A DNA stretch of 64,000 bases from Flavobacterium microcysteis (GTDB lineage Bacteria > Bacteroidota > Bacteroidia > Flavobacteriales > Flavobacteriaceae): positions 124,001 to 188,000 of the forward strand of contig NZ_VFJE01000056.1 of the NCBI RefSeq assembly GCF_006385255.1, in the 5' to 3' direction. The notes beneath the pieces were generated by a model that was not told the DNA's origin, did not search any database, and saw only the letters and a list, made by a program, of their open reading frames with translations. Positions 9,175 through 16,859 of this stretch are shown piece after piece (position 1 is the first letter of the stretch; each line of letters opens with the position of its first letter). Made by a program: the position numbers and the translations under genes.

Positions 9175-9182
9175 TATATTTG
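9175..9182 (+). promoter_or_regulatory. -7 element (TATATTTG)
   Basis: TATATTTG lies 25 bases before the ATG of the lipoprotein gene at 9207. Confidence 0.45.
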
Positions 9183-9206
9183 GAATCTTAATCTAAAAAT
9201 CGACCC

Positions 9207-9707
9207 ATGAAAACAAAAATAATAGCAGGCTCACTTTTGGCAATTTCATTGTTCATGACCTCATGCAAAAAAGAATTACAGCCACAAGAAAGCTCTGAAC
9301 CAACTGAGGCAGTTGCTACAGATCCAGCCGCAGCTCCTGCAGATGGACAGATGCCTGTAAATGCGCAGCCACAGCCGCAACAAGTACAACCACAAGTGCA
9401 AGCACAACCACAGGTTAACGTACAGCAACAGCCGACTACTACGGCTCCGGGAATGAATCCGCCACACGGACAGCCAGGACACCGTTGTGATATTGCTGTA
9501 GGTGCTCCGTTGAATTCGCCTCCGGGACAAAAACCAACAGCAGCGGCACAGCCAACGCAACCAGCGCCACAACCAACAGCGGCTCCATCGACTATAACTC
9601 CGGTTAATAATGCCAATGTTGTTACCGCTCCGGGGATGAACCCGCCACACGGACAGCCAGGACACCGTTGCGATGTTGCCGTAGGTCAGCCATTGCCAAA
9701 AGCATAA
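9207..9707 (+). CDS. Pro/Gln-rich lipoprotein with a duplicated PPHGQPGHRCD motif
   Basis: A 166-residue protein with a lipoprotein signal peptide ending LFMTSC, acylated at Cys 20. The body is low complexity (Q, P, A, T). It carries two copies of a sharply conserved segment, TAPGMNPPHGQPGHRCD with I/VAVGxPL after it, at about residues 76-101 and 141-164. The repeated His and Cys could bind metal. This segment is seen at the C terminus of small proteins in many Bacteroidota (from memory). The opposite strand has long open frames caused by the biased composition, and these are not genes. Confidence 0.75.
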   Translation: MKTKIIAGSLLAISLFMTSCKKELQPQESSEPTEAVATDPAAAPADGQMPVNAQPQPQQVQPQVQAQPQVNVQQQPTTTAPGMNPPHGQPGHRCDIAVGAPLNSPPGQKPTAAAQPTQPAPQPTAAPSTITPVNNANVVTAPGMNPPHGQPGHRCDVAVGQPLPKA

Positions 9708-9741
9708 GGAATAAATAGTTAATTTTCTATATAAGAATAAG

Positions 9742-9786
9742 ACTCTGCGTCTTTGCGTGCCATTTTTTCTCGCAAAGGCGCAGAGT
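9742..9786. repeat. CTTTGCG palindromic intergenic repeat (copy 1)
   Basis: ACTCTGCGTCTTTGCG at 9742-9757 pairs with the inverted CGCAAAGGCGCAGAGT at 9771-9786, with one G-U pair and a 13-base loop. It is the same family as the larger palindrome at 12426-12484. Confidence 0.8.
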
Positions 9787-9810
9787 TGCTTTACATAAGG
9801 AGTAATCAAA

Positions 9811-10620
9811 ATGAAAAGAATTACCACATTACTATTGTTACTGACTTTTTCATTTGGTTTTAGCCAAACCAGCCAGGAAATTATAATTGAGAAATATCTA
9901 ACCAATGGGGCATATAAAAATCATTACACCACTCACGGTTGGGAAGATAATATTAATCAGGGAATCGAAAAGGATTCGACAATTGCAGAATTGTGGCAAA
10001 ATAAAGCGCTTCCTTACTGGAAAATGAAAAAGTATGATGTAGCCGTGTCATGTTATGATAAGGCGGTTTTTTATGATAGGAAAAACTATCTGGGAAGAAG
10101 AGGTTATTTAAAATGTATTTTTCAAAAAGATTACAAGAGTGCTATTGCAGATATGGAAGCAGCAGAAAAAGAATTTGGCTATGGCTATCAAAACGATCAT
10201 TCTTATCCGTTTTATATCTCATTATGTTATTTACAGCTTAACGATTTTAAAAAAGCAGAGCAGGTTTTGCAAAAAGACTTTGATAAAACAGTAAAAGAGC
10301 GTGGGAAAACCTGGATTCATTTCTTAGATTTATTTTATATGGGAATCATACAATATGAATTGAGAAAATACGACAATGCGATTTACTATTTTGACAGAGC
10401 ATTGGCAGAATATACCGAATTTTCAGATGCAGAATACTATAAAGGCCTGTGCCTGATTCAAAAAGGAGACAAAAGCAAGGCAGAAGCAATCATGCTGAAA
10501 GCAAAAAAAGATTTTGAACGAGGTTTCACCATAAATGAAGATGACTCCTTTTATGAACCTTATCCATACAAAGTAAACTGGCATATGGCAAAATGGACTA
10601 TCCCCAATTACAAAGAATAA
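9811..10620 (+). CDS. Exported tetratricopeptide-repeat protein
   Basis: A 269-residue protein with signal peptide MKRITTLLLLLTFSFGFSQ. It is built of TPR-like helical pairs such as AELWQNKALPYWKMKKYDVAVSCYDKAVFYDRK, GIIQYELRKYDNAIYYFDRALAEY and AEYYKGLCLIQKGDKSKAEAIMLKAK. It probably resides in the periplasm as a protein-interaction scaffold. The partner and role are unknown. AAGGAG lies 10 bases before the ATG, an unusually good ribosome binding site for this genome. A repeat array follows the stop. Confidence 0.8.
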   Translation: MKRITTLLLLLTFSFGFSQTSQEIIIEKYLTNGAYKNHYTTHGWEDNINQGIEKDSTIAELWQNKALPYWKMKKYDVAVSCYDKAVFYDRKNYLGRRGYLKCIFQKDYKSAIADMEAAEKEFGYGYQNDHSYPFYISLCYLQLNDFKKAEQVLQKDFDKTVKERGKTWIHFLDLFYMGIIQYELRKYDNAIYYFDRALAEYTEFSDAEYYKGLCLIQKGDKSKAEAIMLKAKKDFERGFTINEDDSFYEPYPYKVNWHMAKWTIPNYKE

Positions 10621-10639
10621 CCCGATTTATACCCCGAAT

Positions 10640-10700
10640 AGTACCTTAGTATCTCAGTAGCTTAGCGCCTTAGCACCTTAGTACCTCAAAACCTTAATGC
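10640..10700. repeat. CCTTAG/CTCAG intergenic repeat array
   Basis: Degenerate tandem units of 8-9 bases (TACCTTAG, TATCTCAG, TAGCTTAG, CGCCTTAG, CACCTTAG, TACCTCA) fill the spacer between the convergent TPR and ABC-F genes. A sister array lies at 61367-61401. Confidence 0.75.
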
Positions 10701-10703
10701 CTT

Positions 10704-12290
10704 CTAAACCTCAATAACCCTACCCACTCTAACTTCCTCCAAAAAATACTCATCGTGCGAAACAACGATCAAAGTACCTTGATATTCATTTATAGCAGCG
10801 GTCAATATCTCTACGTTTTTGATGTCTAAATTATTGGTTGGTTCATCTAGTATAATAATATCCGGCGACTGACTGCTAATGGTCAGGCAGCAAAGCAACA
10901 AACGCATCCTTTCGCCACCACTTAACGCACTGCAGGGTTTATCCCAATCTTCTCGGCTAAACAAAAAGCGATTGAGCCTGATTTTTATTTCGTGTTCTTG
11001 CAAGGAGGAAGAATTGAATTGCTGTGCCTGTTCATAAACTTTTAGCTTGTTGTCAAGCAAAGAATAATCCTGATCGATATAAACCGATTTATTGTCTGCC
11101 CTGTAAATGGTTCCCGTTTGCGGTTCTAAAGTTCCTAAAATCAATTTTATTAAAGTCGTTTTCCCGGAACCGTTTGTTCCTTTTAAGACAATACGTTCGC
11201 CGCTTGTAAATTGAAAACTCAGGTTGTCATTCCAAAGTGACTGCGTACTGTAAGTAAAATTAATTTCGGTTGCCGTAAATAAGACTTTTCCTTGATGTAA
11301 TGATGAATTGTCGAAACCAAATCTCATCTTATCAATATCAGGCAAAGCAGAACGGAGTTCCTGCAGGTCCTTTGAAATGCCGCCAATCTTTTCTGCATGC
11401 ACGCTTTTGAGTTTTGAAGTGCTGTTTTCGGCATTGTTTCGCAAGGTGTTCATCATGATTTTGGCAACACCGGCTTTTTCCTGTTTTCCTTTCCCCCGAC
11501 TGTCTAATTTTTGTTGCCGTTCTAACGTTTCCCGTTCTTTTTCTTTGGCTTTCCGCAATGCTTTTTCTTTGCTTTGGATATCCTGATTCAGAGCATTATT
11601 TTCAATTTCTTTTTGGGCTGTGAAAAAATCGTAATTACCACCATAGACTTTAATTCCGTGTTTGCTCAATTCACAAATCGTATCCAACAGGTTTAGCAAT
11701 TTCCGATCATGGCTTACAACAACCAAGGTGCTTTTTGTAGACTGAATAAAGTCGTATAAAAGTTGTCTTCCTGGAACATCAAGATGGTTGCTTGGCTCGT
11801 CCAATAAAACCAACTCTGGCTGATGGATGGAAATTCCCGCCAAAAAAACTTTTGTTTTTTGTCCGCCGCTCAATGTTTCCATTTTTTGCGACAAGTTCAG
11901 GTCAGTGAGTTGCCAATGTTGTAAAGCTTCGTTACATCGTTCTTCAATCGTCCAATCATCATCCAGCAAGGTGTAATTTTCTTCCGTTACGTTTTCGTTT
12001 AGGATTTCTTGCAGCGCATTGAGTTTTGTTTCAATTTTCAATGCTTGCGCAATGGTCAAATGATTGTATTGTCCGAAAATCTGCGGAATATAATACGGTT
12101 CGGCATCAACAATTCGTTGTCCGCTTACGGGTTGCAGTTCGCCTGCAATAATTTTGAGCAACGTAGATTTTCCGGTTCCGTTACTGCCTATTAATGCTAT
12201 TTTGTTGTGATGGTTAACTGTCAGGCTGATGTTGCCAAACAGCACTTCTTTATTGGAGTGTGTATAGGAAATATTCTGTAAAATCAGCAT
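10704..12290 (-). CDS. ABC-F family ATPase (ribosome-acting)
   Basis: A 528-residue protein with two ATP-binding cassettes and no membrane segment. Walker A motifs are GSNGTGKST (35-43) and GTNGSGKTT, signatures LSGGQKTKV and LSGGERMRL, Walker B LVLLDEPSNHLD and IIILDEPTNNLD. The charged interdomain linker (RKAKEKERETLERQQKL region) is the ribosome-probing arm of ABC-F proteins. Some family members protect ribosomes from lincosamides, pleuromutilins, streptogramin A or macrolides, and others are housekeeping factors. The leader at 12291-12410 holds a short peptide frame and a hairpin over the start region, which favours the antibiotic-responsive type. Confidence 0.85.
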   Translation of the reverse strand: MLILQNISYTHSNKEVLFGNISLTVNHHNKIALIGSNGTGKSTLLKIIAGELQPVSGQRIVDAEPYYIPQIFGQYNHLTIAQALKIETKLNALQEILNENVTEENYTLLDDDWTIEERCNEALQHWQLTDLNLSQKMETLSGGQKTKVFLAGISIHQPELVLLDEPSNHLDVPGRQLLYDFIQSTKSTLVVVSHDRKLLNLLDTICELSKHGIKVYGGNYDFFTAQKEIENNALNQDIQSKEKALRKAKEKERETLERQQKLDSRGKGKQEKAGVAKIMMNTLRNNAENSTSKLKSVHAEKIGGISKDLQELRSALPDIDKMRFGFDNSSLHQGKVLFTATEINFTYSTQSLWNDNLSFQFTSGERIVLKGTNGSGKTTLIKLILGTLEPQTGTIYRADNKSVYIDQDYSLLDNKLKVYEQAQQFNSSSLQEHEIKIRLNRFLFSREDWDKPCSALSGGERMRLLLCCLTISSQSPDIIILDEPTNNLDIKNVEILTAAINEYQGTLIVVSHDEYFLEEVRVGRVIEV

Positions 12291-12366
12291 AATTTCTTTC
12301 GTTTAAGATTAATGAAAAGGTGAAGCCGCGATGAGGTTCGCCATTTTTAATTACCAGAAAGAAATT
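12291..12366 (-). promoter_or_regulatory. Candidate translational attenuator of the ABC-F gene
   Basis: On the minus strand AATTTCTTTC (12366-12357) is perfectly complementary to GAAAGAAATT (12300-12291). The second arm directly abuts the ABC-F ATG, so pairing would bury the ribosome-binding region. The leader peptide frame lies inside the loop. Confidence 0.6.
12309..12344 (-). CDS. Putative 11-residue leader peptide MANLIAASPFH
   Basis: Between the arms of the hairpin, ATG GCG AAC CTC ATC GCG GCT TCA CCT TTT CAT TAA encodes MANLIAASPFH. The frame ends 18 bases before the ABC-F start. The layout (short peptide in the loop of a start-masking hairpin ahead of a ribosome-protection gene) matches drug-induced ribosome-stalling attenuators of erm and ABC-F genes. 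The peptide sequence itself is not one I recognise. Confidence 0.5.
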   Translation of the reverse strand: MANLIAASPFH

Positions 12367-12402
12367 ATTTTTTACACGTTATTTTCTATTGAAGTGAGAG
12401 GG

Positions 12403-12410
12403 CAAATATA
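12403..12410 (-). promoter_or_regulatory. -7 element for the ABC-F leader (TATATTTG)
   Basis: The minus strand reads TATATTTG, an exact consensus match. It would start a leader RNA of about 105 bases that includes the whole attenuator and leader peptide. Confidence 0.55.
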
Positions 12411-12425
12411 CAAAATGTAATTGAA

Positions 12426-12484
12426 CTTTGCGACTCTGCGGCTTTGCGAGCAATCATTTCACGCAAAGCCGCAGAGTCGCAAAG
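12426..12484. repeat. CTTTGCG palindromic intergenic repeat (copy 2)
   Basis: A perfect 23-base inverted repeat (12426-12448 with 12462-12484) around a 13-base loop. The arms contain CTTTGCGACTCTGCGG and CCGCAGAGTCGCAAAG. It lies just past the stop of the small membrane protein gene and may stop transcription entering from either side. Confidence 0.85.
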
Positions 12485-12489
12485 CTTAT

Positions 12490-12783
12490 TTATGCAAATA
12501 GGTAATGAATATTCAGAAGAGAAAAGAAAATACTAAAAGAAACGCTGACAATAAGAAAGGCAAATACAAATTTTGGTTTTTGCTGAGACAATACGGCTGC
12601 GTTAAATCCCATACAGAATATGGTTACGAAGAATAATTGTATCATATGCCAGATTGAAGTACCACCCATAAGAATAAACATTGCGGCAATAGCACCAAGG
12701 CAGCTTTGAGCAAGAACACTCAATGTTGTAAAGCCAATAAAACCTCTTTTATAACCTGTCAAATAATCATTATATGTTTTCAT
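12490..12783 (-). CDS. Small membrane protein, unknown
   Basis: A 97-residue protein with three hydrophobic segments (about residues 15-38, 45-65 and 72-95) and a charged N terminus MKTYNDYLTGYKRG. There is no recognised domain. It probably lies in the inner membrane. It stands alone between two hairpins, with a strong palindrome downstream. Confidence 0.55.
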   Translation of the reverse strand: MKTYNDYLTGYKRGFIGFTTLSVLAQSCLGAIAAMFILMGGTSIWHMIQLFFVTIFCMGFNAAVLSQQKPKFVFAFLIVSVSFSIFFSLLNIHYLFA

Positions 12784-12871
12784 GATAAGATGCTTTAAAA
12801 TTTATACTGTAAAGGTAAGTATACATTGAGTCAGCGTTTTATGATAAAAATCATGTTTTGTAAAAATAAAA

Positions 12872-12904
12872 TTACCCATCTTAAAAATGTGATAAGATGG
12901 GTAA
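12872..12904 (-). terminator. Terminator of the mdaB operon
   Basis: TTACCCATCTTA (12872-12883) and TAAGATGGGTAA (12893-12904) form a perfect 12-base stem with a 9-base loop. On the minus strand it is followed by AATTTTATTTTT, fitting the end of the aldo-keto reductase operon. Confidence 0.65.
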
Positions 12905-12970
12905 ATTTACGACTGCCTTGAGGCATTTGTATTATAACATTATAAGAGAATGTTTCAAGTTTCAGAAAAA

Positions 12971-13954
12971 TTAAAACTGGCTGATGGCATCATTAATAAG
13001 TTTCATTTCTGATGCAGTAATCGTAACATCGGCAGATTTTGCATTTTCGATGGCCTGGGCTGCATTTCTGGCTCCGGCTAAAACCACGCTGATTCCTTGT
13101 TGTAATGTCGTCCAGCGTAAAACAAGCTGTGATAAAGAAACATTTTTGCTTTGGGCAATGGGTTCAATTTTATCAAGGAGTGTCTTGACTTTCTCGGCAG
13201 AAAATTGCCCGAAATAACCATTTCTGTGGTCGTCAGATTTCAGTTTGGCCTCTTTGAAATACTTACCTGTCAGTAATCCTCTTTCCATTGGACTATACGC
13301 AATAATACCAATATTGTTTTCGATTACATAGGGAACAATTTCATTTTCGATAGCACGGTTCAGCATGCTAAACGGAACCTGGTTTGAAACCAGTTGTATT
13401 GTCTTACCGGCTTCTTTTAATTGCGAAAGGTCGTAATTACAAACGCCGGCTGCACGAATTTTTCCTTGCTCAATAAGCAGGTTTAACGCTTCCATAGTTT
13501 CATCAATCGGAGTTGTCGAATCCGGCCAGTGAATCTGAAGCAGGTCGATATAATCCGTACCCAGACGGTTTAAGCTTTCTTCCAATTCTTTGATGATATT
13601 TGCTTTGGATGCATATTTATATACAGGAAAGGTTTTTCCGTTGCTTTCGGCATCAAAGAAATAATCTCCTTTTCCGTTATTGCTTCCGTCCCATACCAGT
13701 CCGAATTTTGTTAGCAGCTGTATTTTATCACGGTTTTTTCCTTTGATGGCTTCGCCAATCAGTTCCTCGCTTAGTCCCATTCCGTAAAATGGAGCCGTAT
13801 CCAGCGAAGTGACTCCATGGTCAAGTGAAGCGTGTACGGCTTTGATAGAATCCTGTTTTTCATTACCGCCCCACATGGTTCCGCCAATGGCAAATGCACC
13901 ATACGTTATTGCGGAAAGCTCCAAATCAGAATTTCCTAATTTTCTATATTCCAT
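12971..13954 (-). CDS. Aldo/keto reductase
   Basis: A 327-residue NADPH-dependent oxidoreductase with a TIM-barrel fold. The catalytic tetrad is visible as LDTAPFYGMGLSE (Asp and Tyr), LTKFG (Lys) and LLQIHWPD (His). The C-terminal LAGARNAAQAIENA is the NADP-binding region. The subgroup resembles the L-galactose dehydrogenase/YajO-type reductases. It is the last gene of an operon with the quinol monooxygenase-like gene (1-base overlap) and mdaB, so a role in carbonyl or quinone detoxification is likely. The substrate is not determined. Confidence 0.88.
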   Translation of the reverse strand: MEYRKLGNSDLELSAITYGAFAIGGTMWGGNEKQDSIKAVHASLDHGVTSLDTAPFYGMGLSEELIGEAIKGKNRDKIQLLTKFGLVWDGSNNGKGDYFFDAESNGKTFPVYKYASKANIIKELEESLNRLGTDYIDLLQIHWPDSTTPIDETMEALNLLIEQGKIRAAGVCNYDLSQLKEAGKTIQLVSNQVPFSMLNRAIENEIVPYVIENNIGIIAYSPMERGLLTGKYFKEAKLKSDDHRNGYFGQFSAEKVKTLLDKIEPIAQSKNVSLSQLVLRWTTLQQGISVVLAGARNAAQAIENAKSADVTITASEMKLINDAISQF

Positions 13955-14241
13955 TATCCTATTTTTTGTGTTTTATATATAATTACATTGTCTTCCAAAA
14001 GAGTTTCAGCTGCTTTTACAAACTCCTGAATATAAGGTTGGCTGTTATGTGCTTCGAGTCCTTTTTCATCGTTCCAGATTTCATGGAAAACAAAAATAGT
14101 AGGCTCTGCGCTGTTTTGATGCAGGTCATATTGAAGACAGGCCGTTTCTTTTTTGGAATGAACTACCATGTTCATTAGTAATGATTTTACTGCATCAGTA
14201 TGCTCCGGTTTGCTTTTTACTATTGCTGTCAGATGTATCAT
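13954..14241 (-). CDS. Antibiotic biosynthesis monooxygenase-domain protein (YgiN-like)
   Basis: A 95-residue ABM-fold protein (ferredoxin-like dimer). It shows MIHLTAIVKSKPEHTDAVKSLL, then CLQYDLHQNSAEPTIFVFHEIWNDEKGLEAHNSQPYIQEF, the classic pattern with the conserved E-x-W and H. In E. coli ygiN lies next to mdaB and encodes a quinol monooxygenase. The same pairing here supports that role. It lies 4 bases after mdaB and overlaps the aldo-keto reductase start by one base. Confidence 0.82.
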   Translation of the reverse strand: MIHLTAIVKSKPEHTDAVKSLLMNMVVHSKKETACLQYDLHQNSAEPTIFVFHEIWNDEKGLEAHNSQPYIQEFVKAAETLLEDNVIIYKTQKIG

Positions 14242-14245
14242 AGGA

Positions 14246-14839
14246 TTAGTTTAAAAAGATGTTATTCAGGTGTTTGTTATACAATACGAGGTCTCTTTCT
14301 ACATCGGCATTTTTTTCAATATCGTGAAAGTGTATGCCTTGCAGCGGAGCCATTCCGGTAAAAGCATTCATGCGGTGGAAACCAAACATAACGCCTTCAT
14401 CGACATTTTTCTGTTGGAAGAATTCGTCAGGAAGCGTAAAGGCTTCTTTTGGTGCATTCCATGAAGTGGTAAGCATGTATTTTCTACCATGCAGCATTCC
14501 ACCAGTTCCATAATTGATAGTTGGGTTTTCTGAAGAACGGCCATCGCTATGGTAAATTCCGGTAGCATGGCCTTCAGTAAATACAACATCAATATATTGC
14601 TTAAAGGCATGAGGAATCTGGAACCACCAAATAGGAGTGTGGTAGATAACAACATCAGCCCAAACAAATTTTTCTACTTCTTTAGCAGGGTCGTATTCGT
14701 TGTTGACATCTGTTATCTGTACTTCAAAATTGGGATTGTTTTTAAAAAAGTTAAACGTTTCCTGAGCGATAGTTTCGTTGAACTTACCACCGGAATGGCC
14801 AAATTTTTGACCGCCATTGATTATAAATATTTTTTTCAT
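14246..14839 (-). CDS. mdaB: NADPH:quinone oxidoreductase, MdaB type
   Basis: A 197-residue flavodoxin-fold enzyme that reduces quinones by two electrons. Recognisable MdaB features are MKKIFIINGGQKFGHSGG, YHTPIWWFQIPHAFKQYIDVVFTEGHATGIYHSDGRS, YGTGGMLHGRKYMLTTSWNAPKEAF and a late FGFHRMNAFTGM. It is first in a three-gene operon with an ABM monooxygenase and an aldo-keto reductase. A LysR gene is divergent, with a 101-base shared control region. A -7 element TAAATTTG lies 26 bases upstream. Confidence 0.88.
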   Translation of the reverse strand: MKKIFIINGGQKFGHSGGKFNETIAQETFNFFKNNPNFEVQITDVNNEYDPAKEVEKFVWADVVIYHTPIWWFQIPHAFKQYIDVVFTEGHATGIYHSDGRSSENPTINYGTGGMLHGRKYMLTTSWNAPKEAFTLPDEFFQQKNVDEGVMFGFHRMNAFTGMAPLQGIHFHDIEKNADVERDLVLYNKHLNNIFLN

Positions 14840-14864
14840 GATCGTATTAATTCATTTGATGATG

Positions 14865-14872
14865 CAAATTTA
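14865..14872 (-). promoter_or_regulatory. -7 element for mdaB (TAAATTTG)
   Basis: The minus strand reads TAAATTTG, an exact TAnnTTTG match, 26 bases before the mdaB ATG. Confidence 0.5.
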
Positions 14873-14908
14873 TGGCGGTATTATCTATTATTAAAATAAC
14901 TTAATTCA

Positions 14909-14932
14909 TACCTTTGTATTATAATTATAATA
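14909..14932 (+). promoter_or_regulatory. LysR promoter and overlapping 16-base palindrome
   Basis: TACCTTTG (14909-14916) is a -7 element. It is followed at once by the perfect palindrome TATTATAATTATAATA (14917-14932), which covers the expected transcription start of the LysR gene. It fits a T-N11-A type autoregulatory site. Confidence 0.5.
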
Positions 14933-14940
14933 GTTGAATT

Positions 14941-15837
14941 ATGGTAAATCTGGAATGGTACAGGACATTTAAGGCCGTATATAAATCGGGAACGCTTACC
15001 GGAGCAGCGGAAGTACTGTTTATCTCACAACCGGGAGTCAGCCTGCATTTGAGTTCGCTGGAAAATTATGTAGGATATAAGCTATTTGACCGTACGGGAC
15101 GCAAAATGGTTCCTACGGAAAGAGGTAAAGTGCTTTATAATTTTATTATCGAAGCGATGACAAAACTGGAAGAAGCCGAAAAGAATTTCCAGCGGAGTAC
15201 AGAGAAGCACACGCCTACGATTAGTGTGGGTATGTGTTTTGAAACGTTCCAGATTACGTTGGAGCAATATATTGCGACCTTGCCATTTAATGTAATTATC
15301 CAATTTGGAGAATATCCGGAAATGGTTGAAAATCTCGAAAAAGGAATATTAGACATTATCATCACGCCACAAATGGTTCCTAAAAGCAGCATCGATTATC
15401 AGCCTTTTTCTTCTGAAACAATAGTGCTCGTTGGAGGTAATGAAACGGATGTGCAGGCATTCCATGCCTTGGAAGAAACAGGAGATTTTGAAGCTGTAGA
15501 ATCATGGCTGAAACAGCAGAAATGGTATGGAACAACCGGAGACATGGAGCATTTGAGAAGATTCTGGCAGTTGAACTTCAACAAATATCCGGACTTCCGC
15601 CCCAATTATATCGTGCCTAACCTAAACTCTATTGTGCGTTGTCTTAGCAGCGGACAGGGATTGGCAGTAATTCCGGATTTCCTGTGCAAAAAAGACATTG
15701 ATAGCGGGCAAATCAAAATGATATGGCAAGGAAAAGTACCTTTGACCAATACGCTTCATTTTGCCACAAGAAAAAAGACAATCTACGCAGACGAGATTGC
15801 CTTGATCAAAGAAATATTTATGAAAGTGATGAAATAA
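14941..15837 (+). CDS. LysR-family transcriptional regulator
   Basis: A 298-residue regulator. The N-terminal winged helix is clear: TFKAVYKSGTLTGAAEVLFISQPGVSLHLSSLENYVGYKLFDRTGRKMVPTERG (residues 7-60). The rest is the periplasmic-binding-like effector domain. It is divergent from mdaB and most likely controls that operon in response to a quinone or electrophile, with self-control through the palindrome over its own start. The effector is inferred, not seen. Confidence 0.88.
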   Translation: MVNLEWYRTFKAVYKSGTLTGAAEVLFISQPGVSLHLSSLENYVGYKLFDRTGRKMVPTERGKVLYNFIIEAMTKLEEAEKNFQRSTEKHTPTISVGMCFETFQITLEQYIATLPFNVIIQFGEYPEMVENLEKGILDIIITPQMVPKSSIDYQPFSSETIVLVGGNETDVQAFHALEETGDFEAVESWLKQQKWYGTTGDMEHLRRFWQLNFNKYPDFRPNYIVPNLNSIVRCLSSGQGLAVIPDFLCKKDIDSGQIKMIWQGKVPLTNTLHFATRKKTIYADEIALIKEIFMKVMK

Positions 15838-15839
15838 AA

Positions 15840-16835
15840 CTAGTTTTTCTTCTTTTTGAAATCAGGCATAAATGAGATTCCAACATTGAAATAACCCGTT
15901 CCGTCTTGTTTGGTCGAAAAGATATAATCGTTTGTGTTTTCTCCTCTTTCGGACAGCCTTGAATTAAAAACAGTTGACAATCCGGTTTTGAACGTGGCAA
16001 TAATTGTTTTGTTGATATGATGCTCATAGGTCAGTCCTGAACGAAGTTCTAAAATTCGGTAATCATAAACATCGGCAAAACCGGGTGCATTATTGTTATA
16101 GACATAAAATCCGTCACCGTTGAGTTCCGTTCCTATAGAGAATTTTCCATTTTCAGATACCGGTCTGTGGAATAAGAGCCTTTGTGGTAAAATCAGGTCA
16201 AATATCCAAGGCGAGTTTTGAAAACGGTGTTCCATCATAAAAGTTGGTGCAGCCGGAACCGGAGAAGCCGGATCGATAAAGATAAGTGCTCCAACACCAA
16301 TCATGGTTCTTTCTGTTTTTTTCAGAATAATTGTAGCACCTATAAAACCTTTCAAACGCTCGATATCTTTTTCACTACCATCAGCAGTAAAACTAGCATT
16401 ATAGATAAAAGGTTTGTTGAATAATCGGGCAAAATAAGTAAAACTTAGTGTTGCGGAGAGGTAATGGAAATCTACTTTTTTGTCATAAGGTGCAATAGCA
16501 TCGCCAGCTACATTTTCAACATCGTTTAGCTCAAAAGCCTCATATTTGTAATTAAGGGATGTAGTAACGCTCCATCTCGGTTTGGAAAAGACGACAAAAT
16601 TCGAATTCGCATTGAATCGGTAATGGTTTTTGATTTCTCCTTTTTCAAAAGCTTTGTCGAATAACTCGGAGTCAAAATCGGTAGGCAGGTATTGCTGGTA
16701 CTGGAAATCCAAAAAACGGGTGGAAGGAAATCTTTCAGTTACAGCAGCCTTGACATTTTCTTTTAATTCTTCTTTTTCTTGTGCATTTGCAAAAACACAT
16801 AGCAGTATTGCAAAAGGCAAAATTTTTGATTTCAT
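15840..16835 (-). CDS. Outer-membrane beta-barrel protein (DUF6268-like)
   Basis: A 331-residue exported protein with signal peptide MKSKILPFAILLCVFANAQ. It consists of amphipathic beta-strands (RWSVTTSLNYKYEAF, YLSATLSFTYFARLF, TIILKKTERTMIGVGALIF, FSIGTELNGDGFYVY, RILELRSGLTYEH). It resembles the DUF6268 family of Bacteroidota outer-membrane proteins. The function is unknown. It lies 24 bases after a LytTR regulator gene on the same strand and may be part of that operon, so it could be a target or sensor partner. Confidence 0.65.
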   Translation of the reverse strand: MKSKILPFAILLCVFANAQEKEELKENVKAAVTERFPSTRFLDFQYQQYLPTDFDSELFDKAFEKGEIKNHYRFNANSNFVVFSKPRWSVTTSLNYKYEAFELNDVENVAGDAIAPYDKKVDFHYLSATLSFTYFARLFNKPFIYNASFTADGSEKDIERLKGFIGATIILKKTERTMIGVGALIFIDPASPVPAAPTFMMEHRFQNSPWIFDLILPQRLLFHRPVSENGKFSIGTELNGDGFYVYNNNAPGFADVYDYRILELRSGLTYEHHINKTIIATFKTGLSTVFNSRLSERGENTNDYIFSTKQDGTGYFNVGISFMPDFKKKKN

Positions 16836-16859
16836 AGCATGTTTTTAAAAAGGTTGTTG

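Noticed and set aside
9188..9905. Long minus-strand open frames rich in Gly, Cys, Trp and Arg opposite the Pro/Gln-rich lipoprotein
   Set aside because: They are the mirror of the biased codons of the real gene, have no signal or domain and no promoter of their own.
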